Source: Agelas oroides (Eukaryota > Porifera > Demospongiae > Agelasida > Agelasidae). From it: a DNA stretch of 64,000 nt. This document shows, piece after piece, positions 36,731-47,962 of this stretch (the stretch's first letter is position 1; the number at the start of each line of letters is the position of its first letter). The position numbers were made by a program, and so were the translations under genes. The notes under the pieces were generated by a model. It had not been told where the DNA came from and did not search any database. It saw nothing but the letters and a program-made list of their open reading frames with translations. The stretch covers positions 7,225,620 to 7,289,619 of the forward strand of contig OX422189.1 in the NCBI GenBank assembly GCA_949130485.1, read 5' to 3'.

Positions 36731-39391
36731 CAGTCGTTCCGCCAGTGACAAGTATACGGGGATTATTGAAAAAACAGGAAGTTAAAATGCAGGCACATTC
36801 CAGCGTTTAATTAACGGCAAAACGTAAAGACCCCCTTCGCCACGTGGTGATCAGCCAGCAAAGCTATCATTAGTTTTTTGCTTGAAGAAGCAACCATCCT
36901 TGCTATTCTCGTATCAAAAGCAGTTGAAAGATATGTACAGCCATTCTGGACACTTGGAAAGTGATTTTCAGCGGTGACTTACAGGAGTAGGTACATGCTG
37001 ATTAGCAGTATCAAACTTGGACAGAAGTAGGCTAGAGTGAGAAAATCGAACTGGGGAGCTCAAGAACAAGTTCATCCCTGCTTGTAAAATGGATTTGTAA
37101 AGGCAAAAAGCTAACTTAATATCTTTTTGGGTGTGATACCATAGTTACCTAACTCGGCAAGCCAGTCTGCTCACACTCGGATGGCAGCAAAGCTTTTTCT
37201 CAAGCCTGACATATGAATCAGGCAGCAGAAGGTCAAGAAGTAGACCCTTTTTCAGGCTCCTATCCAGCTTAGCCTCATTCCCAGGCCCCGCCCAGCTTTC
37301 CGTCACTTGCAGTACGGAAAAGCGATTTTTTTCATTCACGCGGGGAGAGCCTGGGAACGAGGCTATACCCAGCTTTCTGTCCTGAATTACAGAAAGTAGG
37401 CAACCAAAAGCTGGGCTGGGCCTGTGAATGAGACTATACTAACCAAGATTCACCTTCTAGCTTCAAGGTTCTTATCTTGCAGCAACAGCTGAGAGATAAA
37501 ATCTGGGAGTGACCTGGGAACAAGGCTACATGGTGGTCACATGATAGTCACATGATACAAGGTTAAGCTCCTTGTGTCATGTGACCACCACAGCCTGGTA
37601 ATGTGCTTTCGTATTCAGTCTTGAGCAAAGCAGGTTATGACAGGGTTCAGCATTGCTGGGAACGAGGCTAGGTTCAGCACTGTTTGTGGGAGCCCCTCAG
37701 AGGGCTCCTACTGGGGTGAAAATACCCTCATTGCCCAATTCCCCTAACCTTCTCTCAGCAGCCACTGAGTACAAGGGTCTGACACTACAGCAATTTCAAC
37801 CACAATTCCATAACTTTAAATTAGTCCCTCGTTAGTTTGGGTATAGCCTCATTCCCAGGCCCCGCCCAGCTTTCCGTCACTTGCAGTACGGAAAAGCGAT
37901 TTTTTTCATTCACGCAGGGAGAGCCTGGGAACGAGGCTATACCCAGCTTTCTGTCCTTGAATTACAGAAAGTAGGCAACCAAAAGCTGGGCTGGGCCCGT
38001 GAATGAGACTATACTAAACAACATTCACCTTCTAGCTTCAAGGTTTTATGAACTGTGTGCGTATTGATTTACAGTGTATTTTGCACATGTAGCAACTTCT
38101 GTTTCTCCAAGCTGCTTCCAGTGTTCCACTATAAACCAGAGCTGTTTGCCTCCTTTGAGGTTGAAGCCACGATGAGTCTGCATGTCACTGTTGTGATCAC
38201 TAGCTACTCACTCTGTCCAAAGTAATGTCGTACTGTGCGTGTAAACTACAATCCCTCAAATGTGCATTATTTAGGGCCAAATGTAGCCACTATGCTAGCC
38301 ATCCTGAATGTTGATATTTATTATACCTTTGTAACTAGTTACAGATGACATTAGCTTCCCAAATTCTTTTCTCATGAAAACAAGTCTTAGTATCTGGGTA
38401 CCATGTTTACCATTAGCTGAAATGTTATTGCCTTTACTTTCCTAGGTGGAGCTGGTGCATGCAAGGCTGTCAGAAGTTTCTACATCCATCTCAACTTCAT
38501 AGTGTTTGTCTTGTAATGACTAGAAGGATGGGGAAGAGGTGGTAATGGAGGAAGAGACAGACAAAGAGCAAGAAGAGTGGCTGAAGATTAACATTTTATT
38601 CCGCTGCATTATAGGCTTGTTCCTCCCAATAGCCTTGTACTCGCTTTCTGCACGGGGAGAGCCTACAAGGCTACCCCCCAACGCAAACACACCTTTCTAT
38701 TGTCTTTAGCCCACCCCCCACCCCCCCCCCTCCCTTCTCTCTCCATCACATTTTCATATCTCTTGTGAATCTTTCCTCTTTGACTATCTATTGTGCATTA
38801 CTAAAGAGGCTGCATTAGTGATTCCTGAGTCACATCAGACTCTAGCCTCTGTCTGGGACTTTGTCAAGGCTTAGTCCTACAGTATCAGCGGGTTGAACCA
38901 GTATGTGTTTGTATTTCAACTATTTGCAGTTTCCATGTTACAGATAACATGCGTTAACCGCAATTTTCTAGTCTGCATTCCAGCGCATGTAGCTCAGAGA
39001 GTTGTTCGAGTACACGCTTAGTTTCTGCATATATTGTAGCCCTATTCCAGTGCTTTCAAATGGTACCTGTTTCATGCGCTCAGGGGGGGGCGAACAAAAA
39101 CGTGCCACCAAAAACTGCACCCCTGTTGCACGAGGTACAATTGAACCATCCGTAAACAACAGCTTCCCTACACGAAGCGGTAAGAAGCTGCAACTTCAAA
39201 CGTTGGATCTCGATACTAGACTCATTGGTCTATAAAACCACTGGCAAAGTAGGCGCCTACAGCTTCTTGTTTGTTGGCAAGAGACTTTGAAAACTCACCG
39301 GAAGACAAGGTGCCGTTAATTAAATGTTTGTACGTATACACTTTCCGTTTTTTCAATAATTGTCCATATATTGTCACCGGTGGATCGACTG
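36731..39391. mobile_element. TIR element with 4-bp CCAA target site, monomer 5
   Basis: Same element, lengthened to about 2.7 kb by the foreign patch 37471-37842. It contains both an A-type MITE (37270-37365) and a second, B-like MITE just after the patch. Ends are conserved. Confidence 0.65.
37471..37842. repeat. Recombination patch in monomer 5
   Basis: 372 bp equal to the far end of a monomer (compare 7380-7747) sit in the middle of the 2.1 kb element. It breaks in after CTTCAAGGTT and leaves at GTTTGGGTA|TAGCCTC. Junction homology is short (TTATCTTGC side, GGGTA side). Confidence 0.8.
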
Positions 39392-41016
39392 CCAAGGCCT
39401 TTCTATAGCCAACCACATCAGCCACCATGTACTTTCAACCTGTGCCTAAACCACCTACCTCCCCTTATCTCCCTCTTTCTGCTTGCAGAGCCTATATCTC
39501 CCATGCACATTGCACAGTGCTGAAGTATGCAAAACCGTGCCGATGTTCAATGTTGAGTTTTAAGTTCAGGCAATAATGGAAAGAACATCAGAGGAAATAT
39601 GTATATAGCGTGAAGGTCCATTGGTGATATAGTACTGTTATACTATAGTGCGTGGGCGGATCAAAGGTGCCACATGGCGTCATATATGGCATATACACCA
39701 CGCAGCTGCGACCGCAGGGGGTATATTCAAGGATACTTAATTACTACGTGGATTGGAAACTCCCAGAAAATTGATGATGCTAATCCTCGTTGCGGTAGTA
39801 AAACAGAATTCGGTTTGTTCTTGCAAACATGGCTACTGGCTTGGATAACTACCGAAAGAGTGATACCTTTTTTTAAACATACATGAATCTTCACAACAAA
39901 AGTGCATGGGTACACAGTTTAGGGCATTGTTAATTAAATGGGGCACAACATTTGATTGAACTTGCATCCAACAACTCTCTGACCTAATACAAAATGCCCA
40001 GCTCAGGAGACTCAACATTTACCTTGTAAAACTATTTCCGTGACATAGCATTTACGAAACTTAGTTGGTTACACAGTTTGTTGTATGTATAACATAACTC
40101 TATGCACCACAACGCAGTTAACTGCTCGTAGGTCTCACACATTTAACACAAAAAATATACACACGTAAACAAGTTGTATTCGCTGCAGCAAGGCGGTAAC
40201 GAAAAACCAAATCACGACAAACACCACTGCGATCTCAAGTGCCAAAATGGTAGTCTCTTTGCACGCAAAATCAATTCTTTGCACACAAAATCAGTTCTCT
40301 GGATAGCTCATGCAGCGCGCAGCAATGTCTCAAAGTGCCTGTTGGAAGGAGCTAGTTTCCGTATATCTCCGTTACACTGTGCAACGAGGTTAGTGTCACG
40401 CATATATATTACCTAAAGTACGTAGTTTCCAATCCACGTAGTAATAAAGTATCCTTGGTATATTGCTGAGTCAGGGATGTATATTTCAACCTCAAGGAGT
40501 ATATTGCTGGTTCAGGGGTAGTATATTGCTGAGTCAGTGGTATATATTTGGCAATAAGCGGTTGAGCACAGAAACGGAAAATTTTTGTTTTTGCAATGGA
40601 AGGGGCAATTCTAGCTCTCCAGACCTCACTATAGGAGAGCCACTTGCAAGCACTATAGAGCCCCTGCACTGTACTCAGTAAGTACTAGCACAGCGAAAGC
40701 CAAAGCGTCACACAAATTTACCAGGTTTTCACGCAGCGACACAGCTCTTACTTGGTGTGTTGAATCACGCGCGGCTGGACAGATGCTACTGCTTCCTGGC
40801 AGCTAGCCACTACCCTGACGGATGCTGACAATTATTTTACTCGCCAGGTGGTTGACCCAGGGATAGCGCTAGGACCAGTTTGTATTCGACGAGTCATTGC
40901 CACCACTGCCAGCTGAACTGTGAGGCTGGGCGTTTCTACTGCCAGCTCGAATCATTGTTTCATGATCGCTAGCTTCCGAGAGCGGCTAGGTAGCAAGCTA
41001 GCTGACCATCGGCATC

Positions 41017-42014
41017 ATGGCTGAGCGCCAGCAGCATCTTGGTTTCAAGTCGACACGAGCGAAAGGCCCTTTGTCATGGCTCAGACTCTGTCTTGACTTC
41101 AGAGATGTTTCACAGGTCCTTTGGTGGCCTAAGCATACTTAAACTCATCCTTTTCCACTCAAAAAGCAGCAGCAACGCACGACGACAACCCGGACTTATC
41201 AATCAGCAAAGCGCCACTACATCCTTTTCTGTCAGGCATCTAATAGCCAATTGCTTCCGTTAACTGAGGTCATTTTGTGCAAGTTTGTGGTTTATTTGGC
41301 CAACCAGAAACTCAAACATCAGACGATCAAGGTTTATCGTTCAGGCTTGCGCCACCTCCAGATTGCAGAGGGCCTTGGAGATCCTTCCCTGCCTGGGGCA
41401 TTTCCTCGCTTAGAGTACGTCCTCAAGGGCATCAAGCATACTCCCGCAGCTCAGTCTAAAGACACACGCCTTCCTATCACCCCTCCGATTCTGAGGAGGT
41501 TGCGGTCTGTGTGGGCTCCCTAGGCTCAGGATCCAGATGTGGTTATGCTGTGGGCAGCATGTTTCCTAGGCTTTTTTGGCTTTATGAGAGCAGGAGAGTT
41601 CACTTGCCCAACTAGCTCTCATTTTGATCCTGAATCCATGCTGTCCCCAGAGGATGTCTCAGTTGATCAGCACCAATCTCCATCTTTACTCTGTGTGAAG
41701 CTCAAATGCAGCAAAACAGACCCCTTTAGGGCTGGCGTAGCTATATTCTTGTGTTTAAAGATGGCAGCTACTTCACAAGAGAGCGCCTGGTAGCCCGCCT
41801 TCGCTTGGGCTTGCGTCAAGCTGGACTGGAAGCAGACAGGTATAGCGGTCACAGTTTTAGGATTGGAGCGGCCACTACTGCAGCTCAAGCTGGAGTGAAA
41901 GATTCTTTCATCAAAATGCTGGGGCGTTGGGAGTCTGCTGCCTATCAGCGTTATGTTCGCACCCCAAGAGACCAATTAGCAGCTATTTCATCCCGTCTAG
42001 CCTGTATGCAGTAG
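41017..42014 (+). mobile_element. Tyrosine-recombinase element fossil, monomer 5
   Basis: Same fossil with all recognisable parts in order. Broken. Family R sequence follows as in monomers 2-4, so fossil and R copy amplified together. Confidence 0.7.
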
Positions 42015-42777
42015 TTTTCAAGTTGTCAGTATAGTTCTGTGATTTTGTCCTGCTATGTACGTGTTTTGCAGTTTGTAATGTATTCGGTGGTTTGGGAGGA
42101 GTAGTGTGTTTGTGGGCATAAGGGATCACCCTCCACCCCATACCACCTTTGTCTGGGGGTGGGGTGGGAGAAGGCATATGGAGGCTAGGTAGCAGCTACT
42201 CCTTGCATGCTGTATGGTCGGGTGTCCCGAGGGCCCTCATGCTTCTCCCAACACTCCGCCTGCTCTTAGGGCAGCTAAGGAGTGACGTGCCTCATACTCA
42301 CAGATTGTTTTGTCACCTTCCGATGAGTATTAAAGAAGCATTTACCAAGCCTGTTGGTATGAAGGAGAGAAATGGTCCAGCCAGTGCCAACCAAGGCCTT
42401 TCTACAGCCAACCACATCAGTCAGCATGTACTTTCAACCTGTGCCTAAATCACCTACCTCCCCCTATTCCATTCTATGCCCCCTCCCTACTTTAGACTCA
42501 AAGTACTGTACAAAAGTGGGGGGAAGTATTATCACAAGCATACAGTACAAGACTAGTGTAGATGTGGCGAATTATTTTCCCAGCAAAATTTCCTAATCTA
42601 CAGTATAAGTGTGAAGCAGAGTCTCATGACATCGCAAGTGTTTGGTTTACAGGTTATATAAATCTCTGCTCAAGTGCAAGAAGAAGCAGTGGTAAATACC
42701 TGGATAACTGGATAGTGGTCTGACTCTGAGGAGGAAGGCAAAACCACATAAAAAACTGCAAATAACTACATATGCAC

Positions 42778-43273
42778 TTAGAGCTTCAACGATACACTTC
42801 AGTACAGTACCGATTATCAGTCGGATTATAATCGCAATATATGGATGTATCAGCTATGCACCATGGTTTCCAATGCCACCTGCATACTGTTCAATGACGA
42901 GTTGCCTGTCACTGGCCTACAGATATTTCTACTATCAGCTTTGTGTAGCCTCGTACCTGCAACGGAGCACCAGCCTACATGAGCTAGGCTTTGCGATGCC
43001 AGGCTGCTCTGAACACAGAAGCTCATTGCTGTTGGTGCAACAGTTATCACTCTCCCATGCAGGATAACCAAAGTAGCGCTAAACCTTACATTTTGCTCCT
43101 TTAGTTAACCACCAAGACACTTGCCATCCTTCTCACTATCTTTACCATGAGTGCACACTCACTCTCATGACAATCATGTGCTGTATCGATACATCAACAC
43201 ATGTATTGATTTGTGTATCGCTCTAAGCAGAATTGCGATATATCATAAAATCAATATATCGTTGCAGCTCTAG
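42778..43273. mobile_element. hAT-like element, about 0.5 kb
   Basis: Ends TAGAGCTTCAACGATA and TATCGTTGCAGCTCTA form the inverted repeat typical of hAT elements, with further AT-rich subterminal repeats (ATATATCG). The flanks TATGCACT and TATACACT resemble an 8-bp target duplication with one mismatch. It interrupts the intron or 5' region of the Death-domain gene. No transposase is recognised. Confidence 0.65.
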
Positions 43274-43369
43274 TATACACTGTAATGAAGTTTCAGGGGT
43301 ATTGTAACAGGTTCTACTAACAACACATAATTATACAATATTATTATTATATTTATATTTATCCTGCAG

Positions 43370-43405
43370 ATACAAACCCATTGTCATCATCAGCTACATG
43401 TACAG
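43370..43405 (+). CDS. 36-bp microexon upstream of the second Death-domain exon
   Basis: Flanked by a strong acceptor (TATTTATCCTGCAG) and donor (GTGAGTTGG). At 36 bp it is a multiple of three. Read in the phase of the next exon it encodes a short Ser/Thr-rich linker (TNPLSSSATCT). Both its introns would be phase 1, as for the array exons. Support is splice motifs and frame only. Confidence 0.5.
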
Positions 43406-43545
43406 GTGAGTTGGATTTCTTACAAGAAACATAAAGCAATGATAAAATTCTTTACTTGTTTCAGTTAGTTTTGAGTTCACATTTCCTCTCATGATTTTTC
43501 TTTCATCTATATCCATTCCCCCTCCACCCTCCTCTCTTCCAATAG

Positions 43546-43856
43546 TGCAACATCCAACTCTATCACAGCTGATCTGTTTCAAGACCAGAGCTGACAGCAT
43601 CAATGTACTGGAACAAATTGGACCACACTACAGGGAATTTGGAGCACTATTGCTAGAAGATGCTGCTGGAGCAGTTACTGAAGCCATCGTTATAAAGCAC
43701 AACCGTGATGCAAAAGCAATCAACTGGGAGATACTCTGTAAATGGATTGAGGGTAAGGGCAAACAGCCTGTAGAATGGTCCACACTTGTTGAGGTGCTAA
43801 GGGACATAAGACTTTCGGAACTAGCCAATGAAACGGAACAAACACTAAAAATTTAG
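43546..43856 (+). CDS. Terminal exon of a second Death-domain gene
   Basis: A plus-strand exon after a long pyrimidine tract and CCAATAG|TG, ending with a stop at 43854-43856 and followed by AATAAA at 43892. The protein has the layout of a Death domain: SINVLEQIGPHYREFGALLL, then helices with AVTEAIVIKH, a core Trp pair (INWEILCKWIEG), and QPVEWSTLVEVLRDIRLSEL before ANETEQTLK. The WSTLVEVL and LA-x-E motifs match the array exons (WSTVIKAL, LAQEL), so both come from one family, but overall identity is low. It enters in phase 1 like the array exons and lies on the opposite strand about 1 kb beyond the array. Only the 36-bp exon is visible upstream; the start of the gene is not seen. Confidence 0.7.
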
Positions 43857-43891
43857 CATTGCTCTTTCACTGTAATTTTGTTTATGTTTAT

Positions 43892-43897
43892 AATAAA
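43892..43897 (+). promoter_or_regulatory. Polyadenylation signal AATAAA
   Basis: Canonical AATAAA 36 bases after the stop of the terminal Death-domain exon, followed by T-rich sequence. Confidence 0.6.
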
Positions 43898-44196
43898 CCT
43901 TTATACCTTCTTGTCACTCTTCTCAATTAGCGTTGTCATTGTGGAATAGAATGTGGTATTGTAAATTCATTCTGTTCTTTACTTTTATCCGAATTTTAGT
44001 GGAATCTGCTGGGTAGTTTGTTGGCATGCATTATGATATTGTGGTGAGAGGTCAATTAGAATGATGGATAATAGCCAGGAGTTAGTCAATTGTCAAATTA
44101 AGTTATTTTATATCATGATGACATTTTAAACTTTTTTAAACCTCCCAAGCTGAAGAATGGTTTTACATAGAAGTGATTTTGCAGTATCACTACATT

Positions 44197-44245
44197 TAGC
44201 CTCGTCCCCGGCACGCGCGAAAACTCAGCGCCGGGTACCAGGCTA
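44197..44245. mobile_element. 49-bp micro-MITE
   Basis: Starts TAGCCTCGTCCCCGGC and ends GCCGGGTACCAGGCTA, with flanks CACTACATT (44188-44196) and CACTACATC (44246-44254), a 9-bp target duplication with one mismatch. It is little more than the two inverted ends. Confidence 0.75.
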
Positions 44246-44450
44246 CACTACATCATGTTTAAGCAAACCTTCCAGTAAGGTACAATGTCATTATAATTTT
44301 TTTTACAGTATTCACATTAAGTGATTTCTCATGTGTTGTCACAAAAAACATTTTTTACTCCATTGTTTTATAGTTACAGTGTTTTACTCTGACCTTATTC
44401 ACAACCTTTCCGTGCATGCTTAGAATTCTTGCCTCATGTTGGAATAAAGA

Positions 44451-44608
44451 GAATTTAGATGTTTTGCGACAAAAATAGAGGAAAGTGAAAGGCCGGCAGT
44501 CGGCGGGAATCAAACCCAGGACACCTGGCTTGTGCAGCCAGTGCTCTGCCACTGAACTACAACAACCAGACAACCACCATCCCTCACAATCCTCTATATG
44601 TACTGCAC
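44451..44608 (-). mobile_element. tRNA-derived SINE
   Basis: On the minus strand it has an A-box-like TAGTTCAGTGG and a B box GGTTTGATTCC about 35 bases later, then a body ending with TTTAGATG-like tails shared with the copies at 49.4-49.8 kb. The anticodon loop does not fit a functional tRNA. Confidence 0.7.
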
Positions 44609-45297
44609 AGTTGGTACTGAAATGCCTCAGTTGCACACCTGGCAGCCACTTAGTATGTGCCGTCAACTCCGTTAGGGGTTGACCAGAAAATTTTCTCCAT
44701 CAGGAGAGAACCCATGCTGAGTGATCGCCCACCCCAGTTGGGGTGGGTGCTGTAACAAGTCTTATATGGGCAGTTGACCAGACTCTCCTCCCTGCGAGAG
44801 TCTGGCTACGTGAGACTAACTCTAGCCAATGAAACATTTATTTTGATGTGGATGGTTCTAGGTGATATTTATGCTGACAAACTACGTTACACTGGTCAAC
44901 TTGAGTGACTATACAGTCACTGCAAACTCTCAGACATAATGGTTATTTAGCTACCTAGGCAACCAAACCCAGCCTAGCCTGGTTTGTCTGAATAAAGCAG
45001 CATTTTTGGGGTAGAATTCCACTTTTTTTCTCCTACCCCTATTACTACCATATTCAAGTTGTTGACCATATCAAAAATGGCGGACAATACCAGAGGATTG
45101 AACTAAATCTGTTACACATACGTTTTTATTTTTGGATTGTCATGTGCGACCGATTTCAAAGTGTTCACTGAACTGATAGACTGACAGACAGATAGAGAAA
45201 AACGATTTCTTAACCCCATCGCACATACACATACAGGGTAATTATTTACAACTGAAATAACAATTAAACAGCAGCTTAAAGTATAAATCCTCATTGT

Positions 45298-46262
45298 TTG
45301 CTCTCATTCTTTGTATCAAAACTTCAAGCATACATGAACAAAAATTAAAACAAAAATTAAAACACAAATCACAAGGCATTGTGTAAAATTACAAAGTAAG
45401 ACTGGAAACTATATTATGAAACTTCAAATCATTTCTGGGGTTGGCAAAGGTCAGGGGTACAGTTAGACTAGTTTCCAGTCTTAATTCTATTGCATGACAT
45501 CTTAATATACTGAAGTTTTGTTACAATTAGCATGGCTTAATAATATCCTCTCCTCCTCAATTACCTACTTCCTCCCCTCCACTCATTAATGATGGTCAGG
45601 GAGGGCTCTCTGACTAGTGAACGCTCTTACTGACTTAAAGCTGGCTACAGTGCCAGAAATGGAACACCTACAAAAGCAGAGGAGTTGTTTCTATACGCCC
45701 GTTTGTGCTGAAATGGTCCAGCCAGTGCCGACCAAGGCCTTTCTACAGACAGCCACCAGTGCACAGCACCTCATGCCTAAACCTGCCCACCTCCCCCTAT
45801 CCCTTTGGTTAGCGTATCTTCGAAACAGATTGCAGCAACTGATAACATGCAACCAGTTGGATGAAAGTACACTCAGTTGATAAGGCTTTCTCTATAGGGG
45901 ACTACTCACTAAATCAGACAAAAATCTGTGGTCTGAATGGAGTTTCCTTTGTGCATAGTACTTAACAGCTCTGCAAAAGTAGAAACCTCTATATTCTGAC
46001 TAAAAGCTCCCCCATTTGTATGCAAATGATACCGATCAACAAATAACAACCTACACTAGGTAGGTGCTCATCTAACTCCTGCACAAGATCCTCCACCACT
46101 GCTGCTGAATACAATGACTGGACTGTATTGTGACATTAGAAATTGTCTCATATTAGCCTGTCTAACCTGTGGACACACCATATAGCGTGAGCTCCAATAA
46201 CATAGACTCGTAGCCTGAGTTCAGGAAGCTCCCGAAATACAGACACCTCCCTAAGCACGCAT
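45298..46262. repeat. Segmental duplication, copy 1
   Basis: Starts near TTTGTATCAAAACTTCAAGC and runs through a family R-like section (AAATGGTCCAGCCAGTGCCG, 45710) to AATACAGACACCTCCCTAAGC. Its partner is at 49405-51130 in the same orientation. This copy lacks the SINE pair and the two MITEs found in the partner. No gene recognised. Confidence 0.75.
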
Positions 46263-46867
46263 GCAGCAGATGTCCCTATGGTGTTTGTTTTAGTGATGTT
46301 CCACTGTATACAACTCCAACAGGGCTTCCTATGTACTGGATGAAGCCTGTCTATTTTCATAGGATGCTGATTTAGATACATGCTTATTAGGTATCAGCAG
46401 CATGCTCGCCATGTTCAGCTTTAAATTTTATTTATTTATTTTTTTTCAGCAACCCAGTGTGGGAGGACTGTCAAGAACCTCACTCAGAGAGGAACATGAC
46501 TTACCCACCTCCATTATCATACCACAGACAAGCTTGTTATGGTTAGTACATGAAGTGCCCAATATACCACACAAGTAAACTACTGCTCCATCATCGTGGG
46601 GCGAGCCTGAGCAAGCAGCACACAGCTGGTTTCACCTAATATTTGTTAGCGCAAGTGACCTAGCATCGAGTACATACAAACAGTGCAGCTATTTGTCCAT
46701 CCAGCTGCAGGGTAGCTATTATATGGCTACACAGGCATGGGCTAAGCTTCACAATTGAGTAATCGGCTGAATCTCTGCCATGTATGAGCATCGTTCATGC
46801 ATGACCTTACCTGCACTATGACGGTCTCATGGTGAACAGCCTGCATTGTTAGTCTTGGTAGACTTGT

Positions 46868-46984
46868 ACCCAGGCTCCTCCCCATGCTTTTCTGCATGGG
46901 GAGGAGCCTGGGTACGAGTATACAACTCCAACAGGCTCTTCCCCATGCTTTTCTGCATGGGGAGGAGCCTGGGTACGAGGCTAT
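46868..46984. repeat. Two tandem hairpins of MITE origin
   Basis: Two near-identical palindromes, arms CCAGGCTCCTCCCCATGC and mirror with loop TTTTCT, separated by TATACAACTCCAACAGGC. Only the right one ends with a full TACGAGGCTA. Likely a duplicated or doubly inserted TAGCCTCG-type element. Confidence 0.65.
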
Positions 46985-47962
46985 GTCTTGGTACGTGGTT
47001 GAGGTAGCTTACAGAAAGCAGAAGTAAGTTGCCATGTGTGCTGTAACTTGAGTAATCTTCGCTCCTGGTCTCCTTCATGCCGACACTACAGTCTGGCAGT
47101 AGTCTTTCACTTTCGCCTAGCTGCACGTGGATATCTAAATGTATGAATGCACTTTTTTGGTAAGCGGTCGGTCCAAACAAGCTATGTACACACACGCATG
47201 CGCAATGCAGTCAGCTAGTGTGGGGCTCGCTCAGGCTCGCCCCAATAATGCACTAACCAATAACTGTACTCATCAATTATGAAAGCACCTGATCCACCCT
47301 CTGTAGCCATCCAGCTAGCATGTAACATAAGTGTCCATATGTGGTTATGTACAGTATAGTGTGTTGATGACTCAATACAAAGTTCATAACTACACACACC
47401 CTGTAGGTATAACCTTGAGTACTACGATCTTCTACCTTCCATTGCTGGGTCCAGGGTGAGATTGATATGAGTATGCATGATTCGAAATAACCCGGGCCTG
47501 CAGGTGCCTATGGTCCCAACTAACCTCTAATCCAATGTTTAGCTTTGGAGTCCAACTCAGAAATTTGTTGTTCTTGCTGAGCTGACAGTGTGCCATGAAA
47601 CTAACTTTGAAGACGCATACAGGCGGAAAGTGAACAAGTCTAAAGGAGCAATGGCTTTGACACAAGCACTCTGACGCAAAGTTAGTAGCCAAGGTTTTTC
47701 TAAACCTCAAAATGCCTGTTCAGAGTTGTAGCAGGAAAACAGACACCACTTCTTACAAGCTGTGAGCAGAAGGCCATCTTCAGTTCACACAAAAATGGGA
47801 CATCTAGAAACTTTTTAAATATCATGTTTTTTACCATATCATAACTTCTTTACTTTTATTCTACATGTAGCTCTAGATACAGCCAAATTTATTTGTGCCA
47901 TGCACAAGTTCAGCATGTTGACATCTAGGCCTTCTTGTATGTACCCTCACATGCAAAAAGGA
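46985..47962. other. No gene seen
   Basis: Mixed unique sequence. Open frames are short and lack recognisable motifs or splice-site support. Confidence 0.4.

Larger units (their letters stand above)
189..42470. repeat. Tandem array of five 7.5-10.3 kb monomers in A-B-A-B-A order
   Basis: The same ordered set of segments recurs five times in direct orientation. Start positions, taken from GAACCCTCAAAGG, are 189, 7874, 16619, 24702 and 35016. Three markers separate type A (monomers 1, 3, 5) from type B (2, 4): the segment before the Death-domain exon (GACATCCTGGG tail in A, a tail of about 700 bp in B), the palindrome in the middle of the 2.1 kb element (full in B, half in A), and the exon motif (IDATS in A, MELTL in B). 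The array ends at 42470, where the family R copy breaks off into unrelated sequence. A dimer of about 16-18 kb is therefore the likely unit of amplification, with later mosaic exchange. Confidence 0.9.
35016..42470. repeat. Array monomer 5 (type A, right end of array)
   Basis: Last monomer, about 7.5 kb, cut off inside its family R copy at 42470. It has a recombination patch at 37471-37842 copied from the far end of a monomer (compare 7380-7747). After the patch it continues with B-like MITE sequence. The start, the exon surroundings and the half palindrome are type A. Confidence 0.85.

Noticed and set aside
189-42470. CRISPR-like or satellite array
   Set aside because: Units are kilobases long with complex content; there are no short direct repeats with unique spacers.
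44501-44580. Possible functional tRNA gene
   Set aside because: Internal promoter boxes are present, but the anticodon arm does not place a U before the anticodon, and a SINE body follows.
46868-46984. Twin hairpins as microRNA precursors
   Set aside because: Arms match TAGCCTCG-type MITE ends, are perfectly paired and have a six-base loop, which fits a MITE better than a microRNA; no expression evidence.
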